Source of the DNA: Limosilactobacillus oris DSM 4864
GTDB taxonomy: Bacteria; Bacillota; Bacilli; Lactobacillales; Lactobacillaceae
Direction: 5' to 3'
Length of the DNA: 64,000 nt
NCBI RefSeq assembly: GCF_001434465.1
Contig: NZ_AZGE01000001.1
Location: forward strand, 226,002-290,001
In this document: positions 18,564 through 27,600 of the stretch, piece by piece
Layout: every line of letters starts with the position of its first letter
How positions within the stretch are numbered: position 1 is the first letter of the stretch
The notes under the pieces: generated by a model
Databases searched by the model: none
The model's input: the letters and a program-made list of their open reading frames with translations, nothing else
What the model was told of the DNA's origin: nothing
Position numbers and translations under genes: made by a program

Positions 18564-18592
18564 ATTGTAGCGAGAATTCCGCGCCGTGTCAA
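18564..18592 (-). promoter_or_regulatory. Promoter of the FMN riboswitch/ribU unit
   Basis: TTGACA, 17-base spacer, TACAAT on the minus strand, about 24 bases before the aptamer. -35 is perfect. Confidence 0.85.
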
Positions 18593-18735
18593 CGCTGATG
18601 GCTTCTAGCAACCACGCCTTGCTTCGCGGATATTCGCCTTTTTCATCCGTTTTACCATCCTTGCTCCGTTTTAAAACTAGAGCAAAACCGGTTCCCTGTC
18701 TCTCACCTGCTGGGGTCCCTGTCCTGCCTAATAGC
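18593..18735. other. Gap between rluB and the ribU promoter
   Basis: No convincing gene. On the minus strand TTGCTC and GAGCAA can pair, but no T-run follows. A 17-codon frame (18607-18660, starting MVKRMKKA) has a weak GGAG upstream; it is too short to support alone. The rluB operon has no clear terminator here. Confidence 0.4.
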
Positions 18736-19452
18736 TTACAAGCGGTTCAACCGTTTGACTTCTTCAGGGCGCAATTCCCGATAGTCCCCTGGCTGAACTC
18801 CCTGGAGGTTCAGGAAGCCATAGCTCTCACGGTGAAGTTTAATCACCGGGTGACCGACTGCCGCCAGCATCCGTTTAACCTGGTGGTAGTGCCCCTCATG
18901 GATCGTTAGCTGCACGATACTCGTTTTCTTCTCCCGGTCGGTGCCCTTCAGCCGGGTCTTGGCCGGCTTCGTTCGCCGGCCATCAACTTTGACCCCCGTC
19001 CGCAATTGCTTCAAGTCATCATTACTGATAAGTCCCTTGACCTTAGCGACGTAAGTCTTATCGACCGCGAACTTAGGGTGCATCATCTTGTTTGCTAAAG
19101 TACCGTCATTAGTCAGCAACAAGAGACCGGTCGTGTCATAATCCAGACGACCAACGGGATAAATCCGCTCTTCAATTTCGTCCTCCCGGAGGATATCAAC
19201 AACCGTCCGGCGGCCCTTTTCGTCATGCGCACTCGAAATCACGCCCCGCGGTTTGTTCAACAGATAGTAAACCTGCTTTTCCCGGTGAAGCGGGATCCCG
19301 TCAACTTCAATTTTATCCTTAGCGGTGACCTTCGTTCCTAAGGTGGTAACCGTCTGTCCATTAACTTGGACATGTCCGGTCGCAATCAACTTTTCCGACG
19401 CCCGCCGGGACGCCACGCCGGCCTCCGCCATCACTTTTTGTAAACGTTCCAT
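18736..19452 (-). CDS. rluB: 23S rRNA pseudouridine synthase RluB
   Basis: 238 residues: S4-like RNA-binding domain (about 1-60, MERLQKVMAEAGVASRR) and the RsuA/RluB-type catalytic domain with GRLDYDTTGLLLLTND holding the catalytic Asp. It is expected to modify 23S rRNA at the position of E. coli U2605. The ATG overlaps the scpB stop as TAATG, and GAGGAGG lies upstream. The scpA-scpB-rluB order is general in Firmicutes. RsuA is a close alternative, but the linkage favours RluB. Confidence 0.92.
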   Translation of the reverse strand: MERLQKVMAEAGVASRRASEKLIATGHVQVNGQTVTTLGTKVTAKDKIEVDGIPLHREKQVYYLLNKPRGVISSAHDEKGRRTVVDILREDEIEERIYPVGRLDYDTTGLLLLTNDGTLANKMMHPKFAVDKTYVAKVKGLISNDDLKQLRTGVKVDGRRTKPAKTRLKGTDREKKTSIVQLTIHEGHYHQVKRMLAAVGHPVIKLHRESYGFLNLQGVQPGDYRELRPEEVKRLNRL

Positions 19453-20057
19453 TACTCATCCTCCTCATGCCGTTCCCGTGACTGCAACGCCGTCAGGAAC
19501 AAGTCCCCACTCAGCGCACCGTCATCAGCGTCCGCCTGTTCTGGCAGTGCCGGTAATTCATCGAGCGTGGTCAGGCCAAAATAGTTCAAGAAATTATCGG
19601 TCGTGACGTACAAAAACGGCCGCCCGGGGGCATCTAACCGGCCCTTCGTGTCAATCAGCCCCCGTACCATCAACTTCTGAATTCCTCCCGAGCTTTGCAC
19701 CCCGCGGATGCTATCGATTTCTAACCGCGTAATCGGCTGGCGGTAGGCAATGATAGCAAGGGTCTCCAGCAGGGCAGTAGTAAGCGGCACCGTCAATGGC
19801 ACCTCAAAGAAGTGCTTGATCACCGGCGCCAAGGCTTGTTTGGTCGCCAGGCGGTAGGTATCGGCACTTTGAAGGAGAATCAGTGCCGAGTCCTGATCCT
19901 GCGCGTACTTGGCTTGGAGAGCAGCCAGCATTTCACGCAGGGCCGGCTTCATAAAACCAGTAATTTTAGCAAGATCGCCCAGGGTGATACCCTCATCCCC
20001 ACTAATAAATAACAGGCCCTCCACTTGGGCCAGGTTACTTGCTTGTATCTTCGTCAT
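19452..20057 (-). CDS. scpB: Segregation and condensation protein B
   Basis: 201 residues with paired winged-helix domains; ScpB joins ScpA and SMC in the condensin complex that organises the chromosome. EGLLFISGDEGIT and LETLAIIAYRQPITRLEI are typical ScpB stretches. I chose the ATG with AAGGGA upstream (a TTG precedes it). It overlaps scpA by 23 bases and rluB by one. The acidic C-terminal tail is variable in the family. Confidence 0.95.
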   Translation of the reverse strand: MTKIQASNLAQVEGLLFISGDEGITLGDLAKITGFMKPALREMLAALQAKYAQDQDSALILLQSADTYRLATKQALAPVIKHFFEVPLTVPLTTALLETLAIIAYRQPITRLEIDSIRGVQSSGGIQKLMVRGLIDTKGRLDAPGRPFLYVTTDNFLNYFGLTTLDELPALPEQADADDGALSGDLFLTALQSRERHEEDE

Positions 20058-20811
20058 CAATTCGCGTTCCCTTCACTAAAATAATCGGGCCAAACAGTTC
20101 CGCCTGCTGCACCGCAATCCGTTGGTGCTTGCTTAATTCCAAGACTGCAATAAAAGTCGTCACTAACTGGTCACGGCTGCGATCACCAGCAAACAGGGCG
20201 GTAAACTGGACCGGCCCGGCCTTCACCTGCTTGACCACCGCAGCCATTCTTTCGGCCACACTAACCTTTTCGGTTGCAACCGTTTCAACCAGCGGCTGGG
20301 CTAGCCGGTGTTTTTTTAATACTTCCACAAAGGCCGCCTGAAGCTGGTCGACCGTCACCCCTGGTTCCACGTGGGCGCTAATCAGCTCCCGGGGAACGTG
20401 CATGGCGGGACGGGTGTACTCCTGCTGGCGCAAATTTTCTTTATCCTTTAACTGGTCTGCTGCTTTCTTGTACCGCTGGTATTCCAGCAGTTGCTCAACC
20501 AGCTCTTCCCGTGGATCCGGCAGCTCCTCAGCCTCTTCATCCGGTTCGCTCGGTTGTGGTAAGAGCAACTGGCTTTTGATGTTCATCAAAGTCGCCGCCA
20601 TCACGAAATAATCACCAGCAATCTCCAGCTGGTGAGCCTGTTGCTGGTGCAAAAAATCTAGGTACTGACTAGTAATGCGGGCAATCTGAATATCATAAAT
20701 ATCCATCTTATTTTCCCGAATAAGGTGCAGGAGCAAGTCCAGTGGACCCTCGAAATCGGCAATTTTAATTGTTGGCTGGTATGGATGTTCCGTAACTGGT
20801 TTAGTGCTCAT
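20035..20811 (-). CDS. scpA: Segregation and condensation protein A (kleisin)
   Basis: 258 residues. The kleisin subunit bridging SMC heads. FEGPLDLLLHLIRENKMDIYDI at about residues 19-40 is the SMC-neck-binding region, YFVMAATLMNIKSQLLLP follows, and the C-terminal winged helix contains VTTFIAVLELSKHQRI. Overlaps ribT by 11 bases and scpB by 23, so it is translated from one coupled message. Confidence 0.96.
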   Translation of the reverse strand: MSTKPVTEHPYQPTIKIADFEGPLDLLLHLIRENKMDIYDIQIARITSQYLDFLHQQQAHQLEIAGDYFVMAATLMNIKSQLLLPQPSEPDEEAEELPDPREELVEQLLEYQRYKKAADQLKDKENLRQQEYTRPAMHVPRELISAHVEPGVTVDQLQAAFVEVLKKHRLAQPLVETVATEKVSVAERMAAVVKQVKAGPVQFTALFAGDRSRDQLVTTFIAVLELSKHQRIAVQQAELFGPIILVKGTRIDDEDTSK

Positions 20812-21160
20812 TAAACTGCTCCCAATTGGTAATTAGCGACTGGTTCTTGAGGGTTCCCATTAACCGTTTCCCCGGATACTGGTCCTGGAGAGCGGTCAAA
20901 AGGGCAAAGACGTTCTTGCCAGACCGCTCACTCGGGGTAAACGAAAGCTGCCGTAAAAGCAGGTAATCGGTCCCCTCCTCCACAATCGCGATTGCAATGA
21001 AGTGGTTATCCTCGGCATCCTTCCACAGGTAAACGGGGTAGCCCGCAGTTAACGCCCCCGTCAGTTCATCCGTAAACCGGCCGTAATTTCGCAGGTCGGG
21101 GACCAGGGACAACAAGCCCATCGCAATTTTTTCATAATCCTTTCGGTACCGTACTAGCAC
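20801..21160 (-). CDS. ribT: RibT-like small GNAT-related protein
   Basis: 119 residues. It resembles RibT, a small acetyltransferase-fold protein found at the end of the Bacillus riboflavin operon and next to xerD-scpAB in lactobacilli. LLSLVPDLRNY and the FTPSERSGKNVFALL region fit. The start is GTG with GAGGAGT upstream. Substrate is unknown. It lies 13 bases after xerD and overlaps scpA by 11. Confidence 0.75.
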   Translation of the reverse strand: MLVRYRKDYEKIAMGLLSLVPDLRNYGRFTDELTGALTAGYPVYLWKDAEDNHFIAIAIVEEGTDYLLLRQLSFTPSERSGKNVFALLTALQDQYPGKRLMGTLKNQSLITNWEQFNEH

Positions 21161-21173
21161 GCTTCTTCACTCC

Positions 21174-22061
21174 TCAAATTTTCGGTTGGTGCTGGCGGTA
21201 GTCAGCGCTTAATTCCTGAACCGTCATTTTTAAGTAGGGTTTAATTGCCCGCAGCTCGCTATAACCAAGCATTTCTTGAATCAGCCGGCCATCAGCCCCG
21301 CTCCGCAAGAGGTGGACGGCAAAAGAATAGCGTAGCGTCCGGGGAGTCACGGCTTTTTCAATCCCCGCTTGCCGGACCAGGGTGCGAAGATTCTTCCAGA
21401 CACCCTGACGCGTTAACTGGTGGCCATGGGCGTTGACAAAGACCGCTTGTTCACCCTCCGCCACTAACAGCGGGCGGACAGCGGCTAGGTACTGTTTTAA
21501 TTCCTGAACTGCCTGGTCACTAATCGGTACCAGCCGTTCCCGCCGGCCCCCGCTGCCGAGCCGAATCATCTTAATATCAAGGTGTAAATCCGTGACCAGC
21601 AGGTCGACTAATTCACTGACCCGCATTCCGGTGGTCGCTAAGACCGCAAGGAGCGCCCGGTCACGCTTTCCGAGGGCGTGCGCCTGGTCGGGGGCCGCTA
21701 GCAGCTGCTTGATTTCCGGTTCGGTCAGAATCTCTGGCGGCAGCTTCTCAGTTAATTGCTGGTTATCGACCAGCTCCATGGGGTTAAACCGCAGCTGCTG
21801 GTGACGGACCAAGTAGCGGTAAAACTGGCGCAGAGCGGATAGCTGACGGTTAATAGTCGCCGGTGACCGGCCCCGTTTTTTCTGCTCAGCGATTAACGCT
21901 AACAGCTGGTATTGATCTACCGCCGACCACTTCCCGACACCCTGTGCTTGTAAGAAGGCCGCCGCTTGGTCCAGGTCCCGCCGGTAGCTCATGAGCGTAT
22001 TAGCCGACCGCCCCTGACTCCCCTTTAAGTAGGCCAGGTATTTATCAACAAGTTCCTCCAT
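21174..22061 (-). CDS. xerD: XerD-type tyrosine recombinase with altered active site
   Basis: 295 residues, the normal XerD length, at the usual xerD place before ribT-scpA-scpB. N-terminal core-binding domain 1-95; catalytic domain 105-295. Arg147 (TTGMR), Arg244 and Tyr276 match Arg I, Arg II and the nucleophile. Three other positions differ: the beta-hairpin Lys (GKGNKER in most) is Ser170, the HxxR His is Arg241 (TPRTLRYS), and the later His is Tyr267 (LGY). It may be a slow or specialised enzyme, or need a XerC partner, which is not in this window. It would normally resolve chromosome dimers at dif. Confidence 0.8.
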   Translation of the reverse strand: MEELVDKYLAYLKGSQGRSANTLMSYRRDLDQAAAFLQAQGVGKWSAVDQYQLLALIAEQKKRGRSPATINRQLSALRQFYRYLVRHQQLRFNPMELVDNQQLTEKLPPEILTEPEIKQLLAAPDQAHALGKRDRALLAVLATTGMRVSELVDLLVTDLHLDIKMIRLGSGGRRERLVPISDQAVQELKQYLAAVRPLLVAEGEQAVFVNAHGHQLTRQGVWKNLRTLVRQAGIEKAVTPRTLRYSFAVHLLRSGADGRLIQEMLGYSELRAIKPYLKMTVQELSADYRQHQPKI

Positions 22062-22066
22062 GCCGA

Positions 22067-22945
22067 CTACTCTTCTTTCTTGAGCAGGAGCAGCTGGCCA
22101 TTTGTTTCTTCAACCAGGCCAGCCTTCAGCAGGTGTCCCACGGCCCGCTTAAACTGGCCCTTGCTGATGCCGAAAACCTGCCGGATTACCTGCGGGTCGG
22201 TCTTATCCGTATACGGCAACCGCTGGTTTAAGTCATGCTTTAACATGGTTAAAATCATCGCCGCATCTTCCCCAATCGCCTGGTAGGCCCGGGGCTTCAA
22301 GGAAAGGTTCAGGCTGCCGTGTGACGACAAGCCAATCACCCGGGCTTTGACCCGTTGACCGAGACGGGGTTCCTGGTCACGCTCACTGGGGTGGATAAAG
22401 CCCAGCTGGTAATCATCGGTAAGCACGTGGGTACCATTCAGCTTCAGGCGGTAGACGGTCGCCATCACGTCCCGGTTCATTGCTCTTTTTGACGGGGCAT
22501 TTGAGATGGTTTGGTAAATCTGGTCATCCGCTAACTGGCCCCAGATACGGTCCTTATCGTCCACCCGCAGCGCCATCAGTAGACGGTCACCTGGTTGGGG
22601 CCAGAGGTGCTTTAACTCCGGCAGGTCATCTAATGACACCACGATGTCCTTGTTTGGCAAACCGATGTCTACAAAGACCCCTAAATCTCGACGAACGCTG
22701 ACCACCGTCCCGTAATCATAGTGGTCAACTTGGACGGTGGGAATGTGCTGACAGGTCATTTGCAGTTGGTGATCTTCGTTCTCGTACACAAAGCCCTGGA
22801 CCTGACCACCAATATGGAGCTGCTGGGGACTTTCTGCCTTTGGCAAGCGATAAGTCTGCCCGTTCCGGTCCGGCTGAACAAAGTAGTCCTGGTCATTTTC
22901 GTCAATCATCACCGCTGAAACAACTTTTCCTAATGCTGAATTCAT
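22067..22945 (-). CDS. cvfB: CvfB/YitL-like S1 RNA-binding protein
   Basis: 292 residues with tandem S1-like domains at about 1-65, 70-135 (DYGTVVSVRRDLGVFVDIG) and 145-215, and a C-terminal winged helix (QVFGISKGQFKRAVGHLLKAGLV). This is the CvfB layout; in Staphylococcus it influences virulence gene expression through RNA binding. It is first in the cvfB-xerD-ribT-scpA-scpB-rluB transcript, with 5 bases to xerD. Confidence 0.88.
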   Translation of the reverse strand: MNSALGKVVSAVMIDENDQDYFVQPDRNGQTYRLPKAESPQQLHIGGQVQGFVYENEDHQLQMTCQHIPTVQVDHYDYGTVVSVRRDLGVFVDIGLPNKDIVVSLDDLPELKHLWPQPGDRLLMALRVDDKDRIWGQLADDQIYQTISNAPSKRAMNRDVMATVYRLKLNGTHVLTDDYQLGFIHPSERDQEPRLGQRVKARVIGLSSHGSLNLSLKPRAYQAIGEDAAMILTMLKHDLNQRLPYTDKTDPQVIRQVFGISKGQFKRAVGHLLKAGLVEETNGQLLLLKKEE

Positions 22946-23016
22946 ATTTTACCCCATCTTCCTTTTAAATCCTTCTTATTATTTTACACGGCTGAAAATG
23001 GTTTGACCAGCACTAC

Positions 23017-23050
23017 TAAAAAAGAGCCAGACAAACGTCTAGCCCTTTTT
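23017..23050 (-). terminator. Intrinsic terminator of pyk
   Basis: On the minus strand GGGCTAGAC pairs with GTCTGGCTC around GTTT, followed by TTTTTTA. It begins about 25 bases after the pyk stop. Confidence 0.92.
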
Positions 23051-23070
23051 GCGATCAATGCTAATTTTAA

Positions 23071-24492
23071 TTAGTCGATCGTCTTAACACGCATCATGTT
23101 GGTTGCACCTGGAACACCCAAAGGAACACCAGCAACGATGATGATCTTGTCGCCCTTCTTAGCAAAGCCAAGTTCAACCGCCTTCTTAGCTGCCAGGTCG
23201 AACATCTTATCAGTGTTCTTCATTTCGTCAACAACGTATGGTTGAACACCCCAGTTGATCATCAGGCCGCGTTCTACCCGTTCGTTTGGCGTCAAGGCAA
23301 CGATGTCAGCGTTTGGACGGTACTTAGAGATCATCTTAGCAGTGTAGCCTGAAGCAGTGTAGGCAACAATGGTGTGGATGTCCATGTCCTTAGCAGCGTT
23401 GGCAACAGCAGAACCGATCGTTTCAGTAACGTCGGACTTGTCCCAATCGAAGGTTTCAGTACCGAATTCCCAGAGGTGGTTTTCAGCCTTGATGTCAATG
23501 GCGTTCATCATGGCAACTGATTCTACTGGGTAGTCACCGTTGGCACTTTCACCAGAAAGCATCGTGGCGTCAGTACCATCAAAGACGGCGTTAGCAACGT
23601 CAGATACTTCGGCACGAGTTGGCCGTGGGTTTTCTTGCATGGAGTCCAGCATTTGGGTAGCGGTGATAACTGGCTTGCCCAGTTCGTTACAACGCTTGAT
23701 CATGTGCTTCTGAACGATTGGCACATTTTCAGCTGGAATTTCAACCCCCATGTCACCACGAGGAACCATCAGACCATCAGAAACTTCGATGATGGATTCG
23801 AAGTTGTCGATCCCTTCTTGAGATTCGATCTTTGGGAAGATTTGAACGTCTTCCATGTTCTTTTCCTTGAGGAGTTCACGAATGTCTTGAACATCCTGTG
23901 GCTTCCGAACGAAGGATGCAGAGATGAAGTTGATCTTGTTGTCCAGACCGAAGCGAATGTCGCTGCTGTCCTTTTCAGTAATACCTGGCAGGTTGATGGA
24001 AACACCAGGAGCGTTAACACCCTTCCGTGAGCCGAGGACACCGTGGTTCAGGACCTTGCAGACCAATTCACGGTTAGCGTCATCCTTTTCTTCGATTTGC
24101 ATGTCAATCAGACCATCATCGAAGAGGACGTGGCCACCAACATGAGTGTCATCGTACAGGCCTGGGTAGGTAACAGCAATCTTGTCATGAGTACCTTCAA
24201 TAGAAGCATCCATTGAAATCCGTACTTCATCACCAATGTTGTATTCGATCTTACCTTCCTTTTGAACAGTAGTCCGAATTTCAGCACCCTTAGTATCAAG
24301 CATGATACCAACGTGCTTGCCGGTGATTTCTTCCGCCTTCTTAACGTTTTGCATCCGACCCAGGTGTTCTGGGTGGTCACCGTGTGAGAAGTTGAAGCGG
24401 AAAACGTTCGCACCCGCTTGAATCAACTTAACGATTGTATCGACATCAGTACTTGCAGGACCAAGGGTACTTACAATCTTGGTTTTCTTCAT
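23071..24492 (-). CDS. pyk: Pyruvate kinase
   Basis: 473 residues. It makes pyruvate and ATP from phosphoenolpyruvate and ADP. KTKIVSTLGPAS at the start, the IFPKIESQEGIDNFEEI-like active-site region, MVPRGDMGVEIP and TATQMLDSM are all present. It lacks the extra C-terminal domain of Bacillus and some lactobacilli (about 585 residues). The ATG was chosen for its AAGGAGAG site; earlier in-frame starts lie in the leader. Codon use is strongly biased. A terminator follows, and the upstream neighbour is dnaE with no pfkA. Confidence 0.97.
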   Translation of the reverse strand: MKKTKIVSTLGPASTDVDTIVKLIQAGANVFRFNFSHGDHPEHLGRMQNVKKAEEITGKHVGIMLDTKGAEIRTTVQKEGKIEYNIGDEVRISMDASIEGTHDKIAVTYPGLYDDTHVGGHVLFDDGLIDMQIEEKDDANRELVCKVLNHGVLGSRKGVNAPGVSINLPGITEKDSSDIRFGLDNKINFISASFVRKPQDVQDIRELLKEKNMEDVQIFPKIESQEGIDNFESIIEVSDGLMVPRGDMGVEIPAENVPIVQKHMIKRCNELGKPVITATQMLDSMQENPRPTRAEVSDVANAVFDGTDATMLSGESANGDYPVESVAMMNAIDIKAENHLWEFGTETFDWDKSDVTETIGSAVANAAKDMDIHTIVAYTASGYTAKMISKYRPNADIVALTPNERVERGLMINWGVQPYVVDEMKNTDKMFDLAAKKAVELGFAKKGDKIIIVAGVPLGVPGATNMMRVKTID

Positions 24493-24564
24493 AAATGAAT
24501 CTCTCCTTTTGCATTTATGCATCAACTGCGGTCTGCCATTTGCATCCCTCATTTGCACACTTGT

Positions 24565-24593
24565 ATAATAGCACTTTTCAAAATAGGTGTCTT
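24565..24593 (-). promoter_or_regulatory. Promoter of pyk
   Basis: On the minus strand AAGACA, 17-base spacer ending TGC, and TATTAT: an extended -10 promoter about 70 bases before the pyk ATG. The leader that follows has repeated TGCAAAT words. Confidence 0.7.
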
Positions 24594-24616
24594 TATTTTT
24601 TGTTCAAAAGTTCGCA

Positions 24617-24630
24617 AGAAAACGCTGTCA
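24617..24630. promoter_or_regulatory. cre-like CcpA site upstream of pyk
   Basis: AGAAAACGCTGTCA matches the CcpA operator consensus TGWAANCGNTNWCA at every fixed position except the first base. It lies 24 bases upstream of the pyk -35, a place where CcpA activates glycolytic genes in lactococci. Site identity is from consensus only. Confidence 0.5.
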
Positions 24631-24661
24631 TCAGGAAATTGTTTTTATTTCTCATCACCCT

Positions 24662-27600
24662 CTAATTTTTCAGTGATTGAAGGACAACGTTATCTGCCCC
24701 CAGAAGTTCGGCAAGTCCCTGCCGGGTGGCGGGAGCAGAATTCATCCACCGGCTGCTAGGTTCCAGCAGCTTCGTATCAGTATGCGGATAATACAATAGC
24801 ACTGGGACGGGACCCCGGTGCTGCTGCATAAAGCGGTGCAGCGCCTGCCGAAGTGCCGGCGTGTCATTTTTTGCGGTAACCCTCAGGACCCAGCGAGCAG
24901 CCGGAATCAGCTGCTTCTGGAGATCCTTAGCATCCTGAACCTGCTGGGCAACCACCTGGAGGCCGTGCCCCGCCCGTTCTTCGGTCTTGCCCGTAATTAC
25001 GAGGATCTGGTTCCGCTCTAACAATTCTTGGAACTGTTGGTATTGTTGTGGAAACACGGTCACGTCCAGGAGGCCGCTCTCGTCCGAGCCGGATATAAAG
25101 GCCATCGGGCGGTGATCCTTCTTCGTGTGGATTACCTTGACCCGGTTAATAAATAGGATCAGGGTTACCCGCTGGTTTGGACGCAGGTCAGCTACCCGTC
25201 CGGCCCGCAAACGACTGGCAAGCTGGCGGTACTGACTGACCGGATGCCCGGACAGGTAGACGCCTAGGAGTTCATTTTCTTTGGCCAGCCGGGTCGTCAG
25301 CGGGTATTCCTGCCGGTGACTGATTGAAGACTGGAGGCTTGGATCACCGGAGAGGCCCGGCAAGGTCGCCAGTAATTCGATCCCCGATAGGAGGTTAGGC
25401 AAGCTCTCTATCATTTCCGCCCGGTTGTAACCGAGGCCATCAAGGGCCCCCGCATAAATCAGCGGAGTAAGCACCTCCTCTTTTTGCCACTTGTCTGGCA
25501 AGCGGTGAATGAGGTCCCGAATATCCTTGAAAGAACCGTTACTGTCCCGTTCCTGCAGCAAATCCGCAATAAAGTCCCGGCGAACCCCCTTGATGGCGGT
25601 TAAACCAAAGTAAATTTGCTGGTCATGAACCGTAAACTGGGCCCGGCTAAGGTTGATGCGGGGGCCATTGATTTTAACACCCATCCGCTGCGCGTTGGTA
25701 ACGTGCTGGCGAAGTTTGGTGATGTTCCCCTCCGCATTAAGCAGTGCCGTATAGAACTCTGTCGGGTAGTGACACTTGAGGTAGGCCATTTCAAAGGCCA
25801 TCTTAGAATAGGCAACGGCGTGGGAGCGGTTGAACCCATAATTGGCAAACTGGTCAATGTAGTCAAACACCTGACTGGCTAAGGCTGACTGGTAGCCCTT
25901 TGCCCGGGCCCCGGCCATAAACTTAGCCCGCATGTTATCCATGGTCTGCTTTTTCTTCTTACTCATTGCCCGCCGCAGCAAATCGGCTTCCCCCAGAGTA
26001 AAGCCCGCCATGGCTGACGCCAGTTGCATAACCTGTTCCTGGTAAACTAGGATTCCGTAGGTGGGCGCAAGAATTGGCGCTAGGGATTGATCCGGTAGCC
26101 GCACCGGCTCCTGCCCCTGCTTCCGGGCGATGAAGTGGCTGATGTTTTCCAACGGACCAGGGCGGTAGAGGGCGTTGACTGCCACAATATCTTCAAAGTG
26201 GTCGGGATGCAAGGCGGTCAAAACATTCCGAATCCCAGCTGATTCAAATTGGAACACCCCGTCAGTCTGCCCGCGCTGGAACAGCTGCAGGGTGGCCGGG
26301 TCGGCCAGGCTGACCCGCTCCAGGCTAAACTGGGGCTCCTGTTGGCGAATCATCCGGAGCGTATTGTCCATGATCGACAGGTTGCGTAAGCCCAGAAAAT
26401 CCATTTTCAGCAGGCCCAGTGCTTCCACCGTGTCCTTTGGAAACTGCGTCATTAAGAGTCCCTCACTCCCCGCCTGCAACGGAACAATCTCGTGCAGGGG
26501 AGCAGCCGACAGGACGATCCCGGCCGCATGGGTTGAGTAGTGCCGGGGCAACCCCTCCAACTGCCGAGCCACTTGAAAGAGCTGCCGGAGTTTTGGCTGG
26601 TCATTGAGGAGGTTCTTCAAACGCTGCGACTCCGCGAGGGCCTGGTCAAGGGTAAACGATCCGCCCCGCGGCAGTGCATCCAGCAGGGTTGTTGTCTCAA
26701 ATTTTGTCAGCTTGAAAACCCGGCTGACATCCCGGAGAACCTGTTTAGCAGCGAGGGTCCCAAAAGTAATGATCTGCGCCACCCGCTCATGCCCGTACTT
26801 CCTATGAACGTATGCCAGGACTTCCTCCCGGCGGTTGTCGGGAATATCCAAGTCGATATCAGGCATCTGCGCCCGCTCTGGGTTAAGGAAACGTTCGAAT
26901 AGCAACTGGTACTCCAGCGGGTCGACTTCGGTAATCGCGAGGGCATAGGCCACCAGAGAACCGGCTGCCGAGCCCCGGCCCGGATCGGTTGTGATCTTTG
27001 TCCGGTGGGCAAAATTCATTACGTCCCAGACAATCAGGAAGTAATCATCGAACCCCATCCGGTGAATAATCGCCAGCTCATGGTCTAAGCGTTGCCGATA
27101 AGCTGTCGCCGAATAGCCAGCCGCTAGCGGTCGCTTTTTTAGTCCGGCAAGACATAGTTGACGGAGGTAATCAACCGCCGTTTCCCCGTGGGGGGTCTGA
27201 TAATGCGGCAGGACTGGGGCCTGAAACTTTAATTCAACGTTGCACTGGTCAGCAATGACCGCTGTATTATCAACGGCAGCGGCTAGACCGAGCTGATGGT
27301 AGGCAGCTTCCACCTGCTGACGTACCGGCAGATAGTTATCCCCCGTGGCGGTTGCCTGGGCGTCCAGGTCAGTCAGCTGGGCCCCCTGACCAATCGCCTG
27401 GAGGGTCTTCGTGGCAAAAAGGTCGGTCGCGTTCAAATAGTCAACTGGCGTCGTGGCGACAATGGGGACACCCGCCTCCTGGGCAAAACGCTGGAGGGAG
27501 GAGCGTTCAACTTCATCCAATTGCAAGTTGATCCCGAGATAGAGATTGCGGCCAACGGTTTGCTGCAGGGAAGTCAGCCAGCCGGTCCCCTGGCGGATCA

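Noticed and set aside
18607..18660. 17-codon basic peptide frame after rluB
   Set aside because: Too short, weak ribosome site, and no conservation can be judged; mentioned only in the gap note.
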